Shown: one piece after another, positions 1 through 7,018 of the stretch
How the letters are laid out: each line of letters opens with the position of its first letter
Position numbering within the stretch: the first letter of the stretch is position 1
DNA from: JAEUMW01 sp039807745
GTDB taxonomy: Bacteria > Pseudomonadota > Gammaproteobacteria > Burkholderiales > JAEUMW01
DNA length: 15,627 bases
Assembly: GCA_039807745.1 (NCBI GenBank)
Contig: JBDHRV010000086.1
Span: 1 to 15,627 of the forward strand
Reading direction: 5' to 3'
The notes under the pieces: model-generated
Database searches by the model: none
Seen by the model: only the letters and a program-made list of their open reading frames with translations
What the model was told of the DNA's origin: nothing
Program-made: the position numbers and the translations under genes

Positions 1-306
1 AGTAGCGATGTCGGTCCGATCGCGCCGCCTTCTTTTCGCGCGAGCTACCTGCGTAATCCCGAGCCCGTCTACCCAGCCGCGTCGCGGCGGCTCGGGGAGG
101 AAGGGACGGTGCAGCTCAGGGTGCGGGTGAGTGCCGAGGGGCATCCGGTCCAGGTCGACGTGCACCGGTCCAGCAGTCATCCGCGCCTGGACGACGCGGC
201 AACGGCGGCGGTCCGTGAATGGCGGTTTCTCCCGGCCAAGCAGGGCACTACGGCGGTCGAAGCGACCGTGATCGTGCCGATCGTCTTCAGGCTCGAAGCG
301 GAGTAG
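1..306 (+). CDS. TonB-family energy transducer, C-terminal domain (5' partial)
   Basis: The frame is open from the first base and ends at TAG 304-306, giving 101 residues. It matches the C-terminal domain of TonB-family proteins: a YLRNPEPVYP entry (residues 16-25), a strand region EGTVQLRVRVSAEGHP, then the hallmark LDDAATAAVREWRFLPA helix and strand (residues 62-78), ending in a final beta strand IVPIVFRLE. In this family the domain sits in the periplasm and contacts the TonB box of outer-membrane receptors to pass on ExbB/ExbD energy. The N-terminal anchor and proline-rich linker lie outside the window. There is no link to the downstream genes beyond orientation: 84 bases separate it from hslV, and a -10-like box lies in that gap. 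It could equally be a TonB-like protein of unknown partner. Confidence 0.85.
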   Translation, partial: SSDVGPIAPPSFRASYLRNPEPVYPAASRRLGEEGTVQLRVRVSAEGHPVQVDVHRSSSHPRLDDAATAAVREWRFLPAKQGTTAVEATVIVPIVFRLEAE

Positions 307-344
307 CAGCGGCCTGCGTCGGGGGGTCCGCGCCGCGGGCGTTG

Positions 345-350
345 TATAAT
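345..350 (+). promoter_or_regulatory. putative sigma-70 -10 box for hslVU
   Basis: A perfect TATAAT lies 40 bases before the hslV start, which would give a leader of roughly 35 nucleotides. No good TTGACA-like -35 element is present 16-18 bases upstream (the area is G-rich). hslVU belongs to the sigma-32 regulon in many proteobacteria, but I see no convincing heat-shock element (CTTGAA plus CCCCAT) in the 84-base gap. The call rests on the -10 match and its position alone. Confidence 0.4.
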
Positions 351-390
351 CCGCGCTCCTCGTGATCTCCCGAAACCTCCCCCGTTCACC

Positions 391-927
391 ATGGAGCAGT
401 TTCACGGCACCACCATCCTCTCGGTGCGGCGCGGTTCCCGGGTCGCACTCGGCGGCGACGGCCAGGTCACGCTCGGCAACGTGGTGCTGAAAGCTTCGGC
501 GCGCAAGGTGCGGCGCCTCTATCACGAGCGTATCCTCGCGGGCTTTGCCGGCGGGACTGCCGACGCCTTCACGCTCTTCGAGCGGTTCGAGTCGAAGCTG
601 GAGAAACACCAGGGGCACCTGCTGCGCTCGGCGGTCGAGCTCGCGAAGGACTGGCGCACCGATCGCGTCCTGCGCCGGCTGGAGGCAATGCTCGCCGTCG
701 CGGACCGGGAGAGCTCGCTCATCATCACCGGCAACGGTGATGTGGTGGAGCCCGAGCACGGCGTCATCGCGATCGGCAGCGGCGGCCCGTATGCGCAATC
801 GGCCGCGCGCGCCCTGCTCGACAACACCGAGCTCGACGCCGCCGACATCGTGCGCAAGTCGCTCGCCATTGCGGGCGACCTGTGCATCTACACGAACCAG
901 CAGCATGTGGTGGAGGTTCTGGAGTGA
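391..927 (+). CDS. hslV: ATP-dependent protease subunit HslV (ClpQ)
   Basis: 178 residues, the normal length. HslV is the N-terminal-nucleophile threonine peptidase that stacks as two hexamers and is capped by HslU to degrade cytoplasmic proteins. The catalytic Thr is Thr7, exposed by removal of the MEQFHG propeptide; this N-terminus is typical of betaproteobacteria. Using mature numbering, Asp17 (in GGDGQVTLGN) and Lys33 (in ARKVRRLY) of the active site are present, as are the conserved blocks AGFAGGTADAFTLFE, ELAKDWRTDR and IGSGGPYAQSAARALL. The ATG at 391 is fixed by the conserved propeptide. No Shine-Dalgarno sequence precedes it; the 20 bases upstream are C-rich. hslU follows after 96 bases in the same orientation, the usual pairing. 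Confidence 0.98.
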   Translation: MEQFHGTTILSVRRGSRVALGGDGQVTLGNVVLKASARKVRRLYHERILAGFAGGTADAFTLFERFESKLEKHQGHLLRSAVELAKDWRTDRVLRRLEAMLAVADRESSLIITGNGDVVEPEHGVIAIGSGGPYAQSAARALLDNTELDAADIVRKSLAIAGDLCIYTNQQHVVEVLE

Positions 928-928
928 A

Positions 929-952
929 GGGAGAAGGGGGAAGGGAGAAGGG
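929..952 (+). repeat. purine heptamer tandem repeat (GGGRGAA x 3.4)
   Basis: Directly after the hslV stop codon come GGGAGAA, GGGGGAA, GGGAGAA and a final GGG (929-935, 936-942, 943-949, 950-952). The repeat is strictly 7-periodic and all purine. Its 3' end, GAAGGGT at 947-953, is complementary to ACCCTTC at 998-1004, and the neighbouring bases are also purine-rich against pyrimidine-rich. The hslV-hslU transcript could therefore form an imperfect hairpin with an approximately 44-base loop. The 12-mer GGGGAAGGGAGA (937-948) recurs at 9522-9533. The function is unknown. Confidence 0.7.
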
Positions 953-1023
953 TTGATGGCTCCGCCGCCCCACGCCAGCGTGGCCGGTGTGCCTTTCACC
1001 CTTCCCTCCTCCCGCATACAGCC

Positions 1024-2352
1024 ATGTCCGCAATGACCCCCCAGGAAATCGTCCACGAGCTGGACAAGAACATCGTCGGCCAGCACGCCGCGAAGCGAGC
1101 GGTCGCCATTGCGCTGCGCAACCGCTGGCGGCGCCAGCAGGTGCCCGAGCCGCTGCGGCGCGAGATCACGCCAAAGAACATCCTCATGATCGGACCCACC
1201 GGGGTCGGCAAGACCGAGATCGCGCGACGCCTGGCGCGGCTTGCCAACGCGCCCTTCGTCAAGGTGGAGGCGACCAAGTTCACCGAGGTGGGCTACGTGG
1301 GCCGCGATGTCGACACGATCGTTCGCGATCTGATCGAGAATGCGATCAAGGACGCGCGCGAGCACGCGAAGCAGAACGTGCGGCATCGTGCCGAAGATCT
1401 GGCGGAGGAGCGCGTGCTCGATGCCCTCCTGCCGACGGCCCGGCCGGTCGGATTCGGCGCGGAGGTCGAGCCGAAGGAGAGCGCCGCGCGCCAGGTGTTC
1501 CGCAAGAAGATCCGCGAGGGCGAGCTCGACGAGAAGGAGATCGAGATCGACGTGGCGGCACCGCAGCCGAACATGGAAATACTCGCACCCCCCGGGATGG
1601 AGGAGCTGACGGCGCAGATCCAGGGCATGTTCCAGAATCTCGGCGGCGCCAAGCGGCGCACGCGCAAGCTCAAGGTGAAGGAAGCGGTCAAGCTCATCGC
1701 GGACGAGGAAGCGGCGAAGCTCGTCAACGACGAGGAAATCAAGCTGAACGCGCTTGCCAACGTGGAGCAGAACGGCATCGTCTTCCTGGACGAGATCGAC
1801 AAGATCACGAGCCGCTCCGACGCCCACGGGCCGGATGTGTCACGCGAAGGCGTGCAGCGCGATCTGCTGCCTCTGGTGGAGGGCACCACCGTCTCGACCA
1901 AGTACGGCATGATCCGCACCGATCACATCCTCTTCATCGCGAGCGGCGCGTTCCACCTGGCGAAGCCTTCCGATCTCATTCCCGAGATGCAGGGCCGTTT
2001 CCCCATACGCGTGGAGCTCTCGTCGCTCGGCGTGGCCGACTTCGAGCAGATCCTGACCAGTACCGACGCCTGCCTCACGCGCCAGTACGAGGCGCTGCTC
2101 GCCACCGAAGGCACGACGCTCGAGTTCCGTCCCGAGGCGATCCGCCGCCTCGCGGAGATCGCGTGGCAGGTCAACGAACGCATGGAAAACATCGGCGCGC
2201 GCCGCCTGCACACCGTGATGGAGAAGCTGCTCGAGGAAGTCTCCTTCGACGCCGCCAAGCACGGCGGGACCGTTTTGATCGATGCGGCCTACGTGGACCA
2301 GCGGCTCTCCGACCTCGCGGGCAGCGACGACCTCGCGCGCTACGTACTGTGA
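1024..2352 (+). CDS. hslU: ATP-dependent protease ATPase subunit HslU (ClpY)
   Basis: 442 residues, nearly the same as E. coli HslU (443). It is the AAA+ hexameric unfoldase that feeds substrates to HslV in the cytoplasm. Walker A is GPTGVGKT (57-64), Walker B is VFLDEID (253-259), the arginine finger is Arg325 (in QGRFPIR) and sensor 2 is Arg393 (in NIGARRLH). The inserted I domain spans roughly residues 110-240. The C-terminus ends in LARYVL, the tail that inserts into HslV pockets. The chosen ATG 1024 gives MSAMTPQEIV; the Met at 1033 is an alternative that would start directly at the conserved MTPQEIV. No Shine-Dalgarno sequence is visible. The stop overlaps a GTG that could start the following lipoprotein gene. 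Confidence 0.98.
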   Translation: MSAMTPQEIVHELDKNIVGQHAAKRAVAIALRNRWRRQQVPEPLRREITPKNILMIGPTGVGKTEIARRLARLANAPFVKVEATKFTEVGYVGRDVDTIVRDLIENAIKDAREHAKQNVRHRAEDLAEERVLDALLPTARPVGFGAEVEPKESAARQVFRKKIREGELDEKEIEIDVAAPQPNMEILAPPGMEELTAQIQGMFQNLGGAKRRTRKLKVKEAVKLIADEEAAKLVNDEEIKLNALANVEQNGIVFLDEIDKITSRSDAHGPDVSREGVQRDLLPLVEGTTVSTKYGMIRTDHILFIASGAFHLAKPSDLIPEMQGRFPIRVELSSLGVADFEQILTSTDACLTRQYEALLATEGTTLEFRPEAIRRLAEIAWQVNERMENIGARRLHTVMEKLLEEVSFDAAKHGGTVLIDAAYVDQRLSDLAGSDDLARYVL

Positions 2353-2387
2353 GCACCAGGGGATTTGCGCCTGCCCGATCCGGCCGC

Positions 2388-2888
2388 ATGGCGCTGCGCC
2401 CCTTGGCGCGCGTGGCCTGGCTCGCGGCGGCGCTGATCGTTGCCGGGTGCGCGTCGTTCGGCAAGGGCGGCGATCCAAACGTATCGGCATGGCATGCGAC
2501 CTGGCCGACGCCTCCCGATCACGCGTACTGGGGTACCTGGCAGTCGTCGGACACGTGGCTGCAGATCGAGTCGAGCGGCGAGGGCGCGCTCTTTCGCGCA
2601 GTCGGCGAACCGGAGCCTGGGTGGATCAGAGTCCCGCTGCGCGTGGTGCCTGCGCGGTGGGGCGGCGGCTGGGACTTCGTGGCCGAGTCCGGTGCGCGCT
2701 ATCGCTTGCGCGGCGCGGGCGACGACTGGATCGACGTCTCCGGTCCCGCGGGTGAACAGCGCTATGCACGGGGAAGTCTGCCCGCCGATGTGGCCTCGGC
2801 GGCGCCCTACCGTCCGGCGTCCGCGGAGGACTCCCGGCCCGAATTCAACACCGACGAGGACTGGGCCCAGTCCATCTGGCCGTTCTGA
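2388..2888 (+). CDS. small Trp-rich lipoprotein, function unknown
   Basis: 166 residues from ATG 2388. The first 20 form a lipoprotein signal peptide: Arg-containing n-region (MALRPLAR), hydrophobic core (VAWLAAALIV), and lipobox VAGC with the lipidated Cys at 21. Residue +2 is Ala, so by the Lol rule it is predicted to go to the outer membrane. The mature part carries 11 Trp in about 146 residues (for example YWGTWQSSDTWLQI), alternating polar and aromatic in a way that suggests a small beta-rich domain, and it ends in SIWPF. I do not recognise the family. An alternative in-frame GTG at 2349 overlaps the hslU stop (GTGA) and adds 13 residues; this would couple it to hslU. It is probably co-transcribed with hslVU but may have no functional connection. 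It converges on the minus-strand glycan operon. Confidence 0.75.
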   Translation: MALRPLARVAWLAAALIVAGCASFGKGGDPNVSAWHATWPTPPDHAYWGTWQSSDTWLQIESSGEGALFRAVGEPEPGWIRVPLRVVPARWGGGWDFVAESGARYRLRGAGDDWIDVSGPAGEQRYARGSLPADVASAAPYRPASAEDSRPEFNTDEDWAQSIWPF

Positions 2889-2901
2889 GCGCGCGGCGGT
2901 A

Positions 2902-2918
2902 CGTCTTGCATCAAGACG
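2902..2918. terminator. possible bidirectional hairpin between convergent genes
   Basis: CGTCTTG (2902-2908) and CAAGACG (2912-2918) form a perfect 7-bp stem around the 3-base loop CAT. It sits in the junction between the lipoprotein stop (2888) and the stop of the minus-strand glycosyltransferase (2911-2913, inside the structure). The position suits a shared terminator, but there is no T tract on either side, so intrinsic termination would be weak. Confidence 0.35.
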
Positions 2919-4065
2919 CGAGCGCCTCGCGATAGACCTGCAAGGTTCCCGACCACATCTTCTCGAGCGAGAACTCGGTGAGCGCGCGCTCGCGACCGGC
3001 TTCTCCCATCCGCTGCGCCAGGGGGCGATCGGCGAGCAGGGTGTTGAGCGCACCGGCGAGCGCTACGGGGTCGCGCGGCGGCACGACGAGCCCGGTCACG
3101 CCGTGCTGGTTGACAAAGGTCGCGCCGTTGCCGAGCTCGCAGCCGACGACGGGGCGCGCGCACGCCATCGCCTCCAGCTGTACCAGTCCGAACGCTTCGC
3201 TCGGCTCCACCGAAGGCATGCAGAACACCTCGGCTGCGCGGTAATACGCGGGCAGTGCCGCGTCGGGAATGCGTCCCAGCAGCCGCACGCGGTCCTCGAT
3301 CCCGAGCTCGGCCACGAGCTGCCGGTACTGCGCGGTCAGCGGACCGGTGCCGCCCAGAAGCAGCATGACATCGGCGGCCACGTCCGGCATGGCCCGGATC
3401 AGGTGCTCGAATCCCTTGTAGTAGACGTGCCGCCCGACCGCGAACACGAGCCGGCGCTCGCCCTGAGTCGCGCGGATGTCCGCCGCCTGGCGGTCGAGCT
3501 CCGGCGCCAGATAGGGGGCGTAGTCGAGACCATAGGGCACCACGCGGAAACGCTCCGGATGACGCGAGCTGCTGAGCTGCGTCGACGCGGAGAAGTGTCG
3601 CGGGGTGGCGGCGATGATGGCGGTGGCGCGGTCGATGATGCGGTCGAGAAACGGACGGTAGAGTCGGAGCAGCGTCTTCTGCCGCACGATGTCGCTGTGC
3701 CAGGAGATGATCACGCGCCGCGTGCCGGGCAGCGCCGCGAGCGCCAGGTGCGACATCGGGTCGGGGAAGTGCAGGTGATAGAGGTCGAAGCGCGCTTCCC
3801 GCTCCAGCGAACGGATCAGCGCCGGCATGGTCGGGCAGACCGGCATGCTCGCGAGCAGCCCCAGCGAGGGCGCCTTGTAGACCTTGTAGTGCGGCAGCTC
3901 GATCGCGTCGAGCCCCCAGCGCTCGTTCGCCACCACGTTGGCGACGTGAATGCTGGTGGACAGTCCGTCGAGCAGGTTCGCGACGTGACGCTCGAGACCG
4001 CCGAAGTTGTCGTTGTAGAAGCGCCCGAAATGCAGGACCCGCACGCCGCTCCCCGCAGGCGTCAC
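2911..4065 (-). CDS. GT4-family glycosyltransferase
   Basis: 384 residues from a GTG start whose last bases overlap the TGA of the upstream gene (GTGA, 4062-4065). This overlap decides the start; an internal GTG at 4044 is an alternative. It is a GT-B retaining glycosyltransferase. The N-terminal acceptor domain has VLHFGRFYNDNFGGLERHV (about 10-28) and SWHSD (121-125). The C-terminal GT4 domain has GRHVYYKGFEHL with Arg212 and Lys217, expected to hold the donor phosphates, and the EX7E motif Glu290 to Glu298 followed by AMACARPVVG. It is the last gene of the minus-strand operon. The VLHF...GG(L/I)E start recalls the WbpZ/MtfB type of mannosyl/rhamnosyl transferase, and a GDP-D-rhamnose donor would fit the Rmd in the operon, but that is inference. 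Confidence 0.85.
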   Translation of the reverse strand: MTPAGSGVRVLHFGRFYNDNFGGLERHVANLLDGLSTSIHVANVVANERWGLDAIELPHYKVYKAPSLGLLASMPVCPTMPALIRSLEREARFDLYHLHFPDPMSHLALAALPGTRRVIISWHSDIVRQKTLLRLYRPFLDRIIDRATAIIAATPRHFSASTQLSSSRHPERFRVVPYGLDYAPYLAPELDRQAADIRATQGERRLVFAVGRHVYYKGFEHLIRAMPDVAADVMLLLGGTGPLTAQYRQLVAELGIEDRVRLLGRIPDAALPAYYRAAEVFCMPSVEPSEAFGLVQLEAMACARPVVGCELGNGATFVNQHGVTGLVVPPRDPVALAGALNTLLADRPLAQRMGEAGRERALTEFSLEKMWSGTLQVYREALAS

Positions 4066-5270
4066 GCGGCGGCCAGCGCGAGGCGATACACGCGCTCGGT
4101 CTCGATGGCGCAGCGGGTCCAGGTGAATTGCCGGGCGCGCTCGACGCCGGCGGTACCGCGCGCCGCGCGCGCCGCGGGGTCCTCCGCGAGCATGCGGATC
4201 GCCTCCGCGAAGCCTTTCTCGTCGCCCGGCTCGACGGTGATGCCGACGTCCCCGACCACCTCGGGCAGCGACGAGCGATTCGACGTGATGACCGGGATGC
4301 CGGATGCCATCGCTTCCAGCGCCGGCAGGCCGAAGCCCTCGTACACCGACGGGTAGAGCAGCAGCGTGGCGCCAGCGTAGATCTGCAGCAGCTCGTCGGT
4401 GGCGAGGTAGCCGAGTGCGCGCACCTGTCCCTGGTTCGCGAGTGCGTCGATCTCCGATTCGATGCCGTCGGTGAGCCATCCCTTCATGCCCACGATCACG
4501 AACGGCATGCGTTCGCGCAGCGCCTCCGGCAGGCTGCGGAATGCGCGCAGGCCCTGGATCAGGTTCTTGCGCGGCTCCAGCGTACCCACGGCGAGCATGT
4601 ACTGGCCGTGAACGAGGCCGTACTTGGCCAGCACGGCAGCCGTCTCCTCGGCCGGGCGCGGGCGATAGGCGGGCGACACGCCAAGATGGATCGGGTGGAT
4701 CTTGGCCGGGTCGATGCCGAACACCGAAACCACCTCGTCGCGCACGAACGCCGAATCCGTGATGATGCCGTTGCAGCGCTCCAGCACCGGCGGCAGATGC
4801 TTCTCCAGAAAACGGATGCGCAGCGCGGGGTGAGTCTCCGGAAAACGCACGAAGGAAAGGTCATGCACCGTGTTGACGATTGCACCGGAGAAATCGAACG
4901 GCAGGTAGTTCGGGTCGTGAAAGAGATCGCAGCGGAACTTGGCCACGCCGCGCCGAAACTGCATGCGCTGTACGGCGCGAAACAGCTCGTGCGGATTCGG
5001 CACCACGCGCTTGACGAACTCCTTCGCACGCACGATGCCGGGCATCGGCGTCTCGCGCAGCTCGCGGCCCCAGCCGTGGCCATAGAAGTAGTACAGATCG
5101 AAGTGGCCCCGGCGGTCGATCGTCCGCATGAGGTTCTGCGTGTATTGGCCGATGCCGGTCAGCGGAGAGAGCAGCGACGTGGCGTTCACCGCGACGCGGA
5201 TCGGCTGCGCTCTGGCCTCCGGCGCGAACGGGGCACGCGAGTGGTTCGCTGGACTGGACGGCGCGCTCAT
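4062..5270 (-). CDS. GT4-family glycosyltransferase, tandem paralogue 2
   Basis: 402 residues, ATG at 5270, three bases after the stop of the preceding gene. GT-B fold: the N-terminal Rossmann part begins RVAVNATSLLSPLTGIGQYT (25-44), with HDPNYLPFDF (118-127) and HDLSFVRFPETHP (136-148). The GT4 donor domain has AVGTLEPRKN (227-236; Arg234 and Lys235 expected to bind phosphate) and EX7E Glu311 to Glu319, followed by AMASGIPVITS. This is the mannosyl/rhamnosyl transferase group that includes P. aeruginosa WbpY-like enzymes. It is about two-thirds identical by eye to its upstream neighbour over the whole core, so the two arose by tandem duplication. The first 24 residues precede the conserved core and are unlike the neighbour's. 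It probably adds a 6-deoxyhexose or mannose to a lipid-linked glycan on the cytoplasmic face. Confidence 0.88.
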   Translation of the reverse strand: MSAPSSPANHSRAPFAPEARAQPIRVAVNATSLLSPLTGIGQYTQNLMRTIDRRGHFDLYYFYGHGWGRELRETPMPGIVRAKEFVKRVVPNPHELFRAVQRMQFRRGVAKFRCDLFHDPNYLPFDFSGAIVNTVHDLSFVRFPETHPALRIRFLEKHLPPVLERCNGIITDSAFVRDEVVSVFGIDPAKIHPIHLGVSPAYRPRPAEETAAVLAKYGLVHGQYMLAVGTLEPRKNLIQGLRAFRSLPEALRERMPFVIVGMKGWLTDGIESEIDALANQGQVRALGYLATDELLQIYAGATLLLYPSVYEGFGLPALEAMASGIPVITSNRSSLPEVVGDVGITVEPGDEKGFAEAIRMLAEDPAARAARGTAGVERARQFTWTRCAIETERVYRLALAAA

Positions 5271-5273
5271 CGG

Positions 5274-6476
5274 TCATACGTCCCGGGTGGCGCCGAGCGC
5301 GATGCGGTAGACGCGCTCGGTCTCCTCGGCGCAGCGTGCCCAGGTGAAGGTGCGCGCCCGCTCGAGACCGCGCGCCGCACGTGCGTTGCGCTCCGCGGGG
5401 TCTTCCGCCAGCCGCCGCATCGCATCCGCCAGCCCCGCGTCGTCGGACGGATCGACGGTGATGCCGACGTCACCGACGACCTCGGGCAGTGACGAGCGAT
5501 CCGACGTGATCACCGGAATGCCCGAGGCCATCGCTTCCAGCGCCGGCAGGCCGAAGCCTTCGTAGATCGACGGATAGACGAGCATCGCAGCCCCTGCATA
5601 AAGATGCAGCAGCGCCGCGTCGGGCAGATAGCCGAGCGGGCGCACCTGCCCCTTCTCCGCCAGCGCAGCGATTTCGGACTCGATGCCTTGGGTGAGCCAT
5701 CCCTTCATGCCGACGATGACGAACGGCATAGCCTCGCGCAGCGCCGGGGGCAGGCGGCGGTACGCGCGCAGACCCTGGATCAGATTCTTGCGCGGCTCCA
5801 GCGTTCCGACCGCCAGCACGTAACGGCCGTAAGCGAGACCATGCTCGGACAGGGTCGCCCGCGTTTCTTCGGGGCCGCGCGGGCGGTATGCCGGCGAGAC
5901 TCCGAGGTGGATCGGATGGATCTTCGCGGGCTCTGTCCCGAATGCCTCGACGAGCTCGTCGCGCACGAACACCGAGTCGGTGATGATGCAGCAAGAGCGC
6001 TCGAGCGCCCCCGGGAAGTACTTCTCCATGAGCTGCCGGCGCGGCTTCGGATGCATCTCCGGGCAACGCACGACGGACAGGTCGTGGACGGTGGTCACGA
6101 TCGGCCCCGGAAAATCGTACGGCAGGAAATTCGGATCGTGGTAGAGATCGCACCGCAGCCGGCGCGCGCCGCGCGCGAACTCGACGCGCTGGATGCGCCG
6201 GCTGAGCTCGTGCGGGTTGGGCAGGAACCGCTTGACGACGCGCTTCAGCCGATTCAAACGCAGCGACGCAGCGTCGGGCATCTCGCGTCCCCAGCTGTGG
6301 CCGGAGAAATAGTTGAGCTGATACCTCCCGCGCGCGCCGATGGCCTGCATCAGGTGCCGTGTGTACTGCCCGATCCCGGTCAAGGGCGACAGCAGGCACT
6401 GGGCGTTCACGGCGACGCGAGGGGTGATGGCCGCTGGCATCGGGGCTGCGAAAGAAGGCTGCGGGGATCGAATCAC
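5274..6476 (-). CDS. GT4-family glycosyltransferase, tandem paralogue 1
   Basis: 400 residues from GTG 6476, which overlaps the TGA of the methyltransferase gene (GTGA, 6473-6476). Met13 is a weaker alternative. Same architecture as the next gene: RVAVNAQCLLSPLTGIGQYT (20-39), HDPNFLPYDF (113-122), HDLSVVRCPEMHP (131-143), AVGTLEPRKN (222-231; Arg229 and Lys230) and EX7E Glu306 to Glu314. The region between about residues 60 and 110 and the C-terminal tail differ most from the paralogue, while the donor-binding half is nearly unchanged. That pattern suggests the same activated sugar with a different acceptor or linkage (inference). A similar duplicated use of GT4 enzymes is known for the D-rhamnan of P. 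aeruginosa A-band (WbpX, WbpY, WbpZ). Confidence 0.88.
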   Translation of the reverse strand: MIRSPQPSFAAPMPAAITPRVAVNAQCLLSPLTGIGQYTRHLMQAIGARGRYQLNYFSGHSWGREMPDAASLRLNRLKRVVKRFLPNPHELSRRIQRVEFARGARRLRCDLYHDPNFLPYDFPGPIVTTVHDLSVVRCPEMHPKPRRQLMEKYFPGALERSCCIITDSVFVRDELVEAFGTEPAKIHPIHLGVSPAYRPRGPEETRATLSEHGLAYGRYVLAVGTLEPRKNLIQGLRAYRRLPPALREAMPFVIVGMKGWLTQGIESEIAALAEKGQVRPLGYLPDAALLHLYAGAAMLVYPSIYEGFGLPALEAMASGIPVITSDRSSLPEVVGDVGITVDPSDDAGLADAMRRLAEDPAERNARAARGLERARTFTWARCAEETERVYRIALGATRDV

Positions 6477-7018
6477 GCCGGCTTCATCGCCTCCAGCTCG
6501 AAGGCGATGCTGTACAGGGGATAGAGGAAGGCATAGCGGCTTTCATAGGTGTCCTTGTTGCGGTTGGCCCACCGTAGCAGCCAGCCGTGCAGGCCCTTGC
6601 GGTAGGGGATCTGGTCGCTATCGTACGCCACCGACAAGAGCCGGAAAGCGGCCTTCGAGTAGCCGTACTGGTGCGCCATGCTGCCCGGGATGAAATAGTC
6701 GAAGCTGTGCGACGTGAACGCACGGCGGTGGGTCGGGTCGGAAAAATAGTTCACGCTGCTCATGAACGGACCGTGCACCTCGATGCGTGCGGCGGGACCG
6801 GCGATGCGCCAGATCTCTTCCATGGTGTGAACGAAATCCGCGACGTGCTCGAGCACGTCGTGGCAGATGATGCGCTCGAACTCGTTGTCGGCGAACGGGT
6901 ACGGGAAGACATCGAGGTCGTGGATGATATCGGCTGCCGAGCGCGGATTGATGTCGACCCCGATCGCGCCGGGGGTCTTGCGGTTGCCGCAGCCTAGCTC
7001 GAGGATCTTCTGAGCCAC
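6473..7018 (-). CDS. class I SAM-dependent methyltransferase
   Basis: 181 residues from GTG 7018, overlapping the flippase 3' end by 25 bases. The start is chosen because SAM motif I must lie near the N-terminus: ILELGCGNRKTPGAIGVDIN (5-24), with the acidic residue Asp22 ending strand 2. Further motifs are IIHDLDVFPYPF (31-42) and FERIICHDVLEHV (47-59), typical of the Methyltransf_11 type. The protein is short and has a distinctive HRRAFTSHSFDYF stretch. Its place between a flippase and glycosyltransferases suggests it methylates a sugar of the glycan, perhaps a terminal rhamnose. P. aeruginosa A-band loci also carry small methyltransferases, but substrate and position cannot be read from the sequence. 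Confidence 0.82.
   Translation of the reverse strand: MAQKILELGCGNRKTPGAIGVDINPRSAADIIHDLDVFPYPFADNEFERIICHDVLEHVADFVHTMEEIWRIAGPAARIEVHGPFMSSVNYFSDPTHRRAFTSHSFDYFIPGSMAHQYGYSKAAFRLLSVAYDSDQIPYRKGLHGWLLRWANRNKDTYESRYAFLYPLYSIAFELEAMKPA

Noticed and set aside
309..336. GCGGC / GCCGC pairing downstream of the TonB-family stop as a terminator
   Set aside because: Five-base stem with an 18-base loop and no T tract; expected by chance in such G+C-rich sequence.
177..392. A 71-codon minus-strand frame opposite the TonB domain and its downstream gap
   Set aside because: It overlaps the TonB C-terminal coding sequence and has no recognisable features.
987..2352. A plus-strand frame over hslU that runs in-frame into the lipoprotein, suggesting a large fusion
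   Set aside because: The part over hslU is a shadow frame of Arg/Gly-rich sequence. Only the 3' part, from the GTG at 2349 or ATG at 2388, has a signal peptide and is credible.
2440..4356. A 638-codon plus-strand frame through the lipoprotein gene and opposite the GT4 gene
   Set aside because: It crosses two convergent genes that have clear lipobox and EX7E motifs; Arg-rich translation without a domain.
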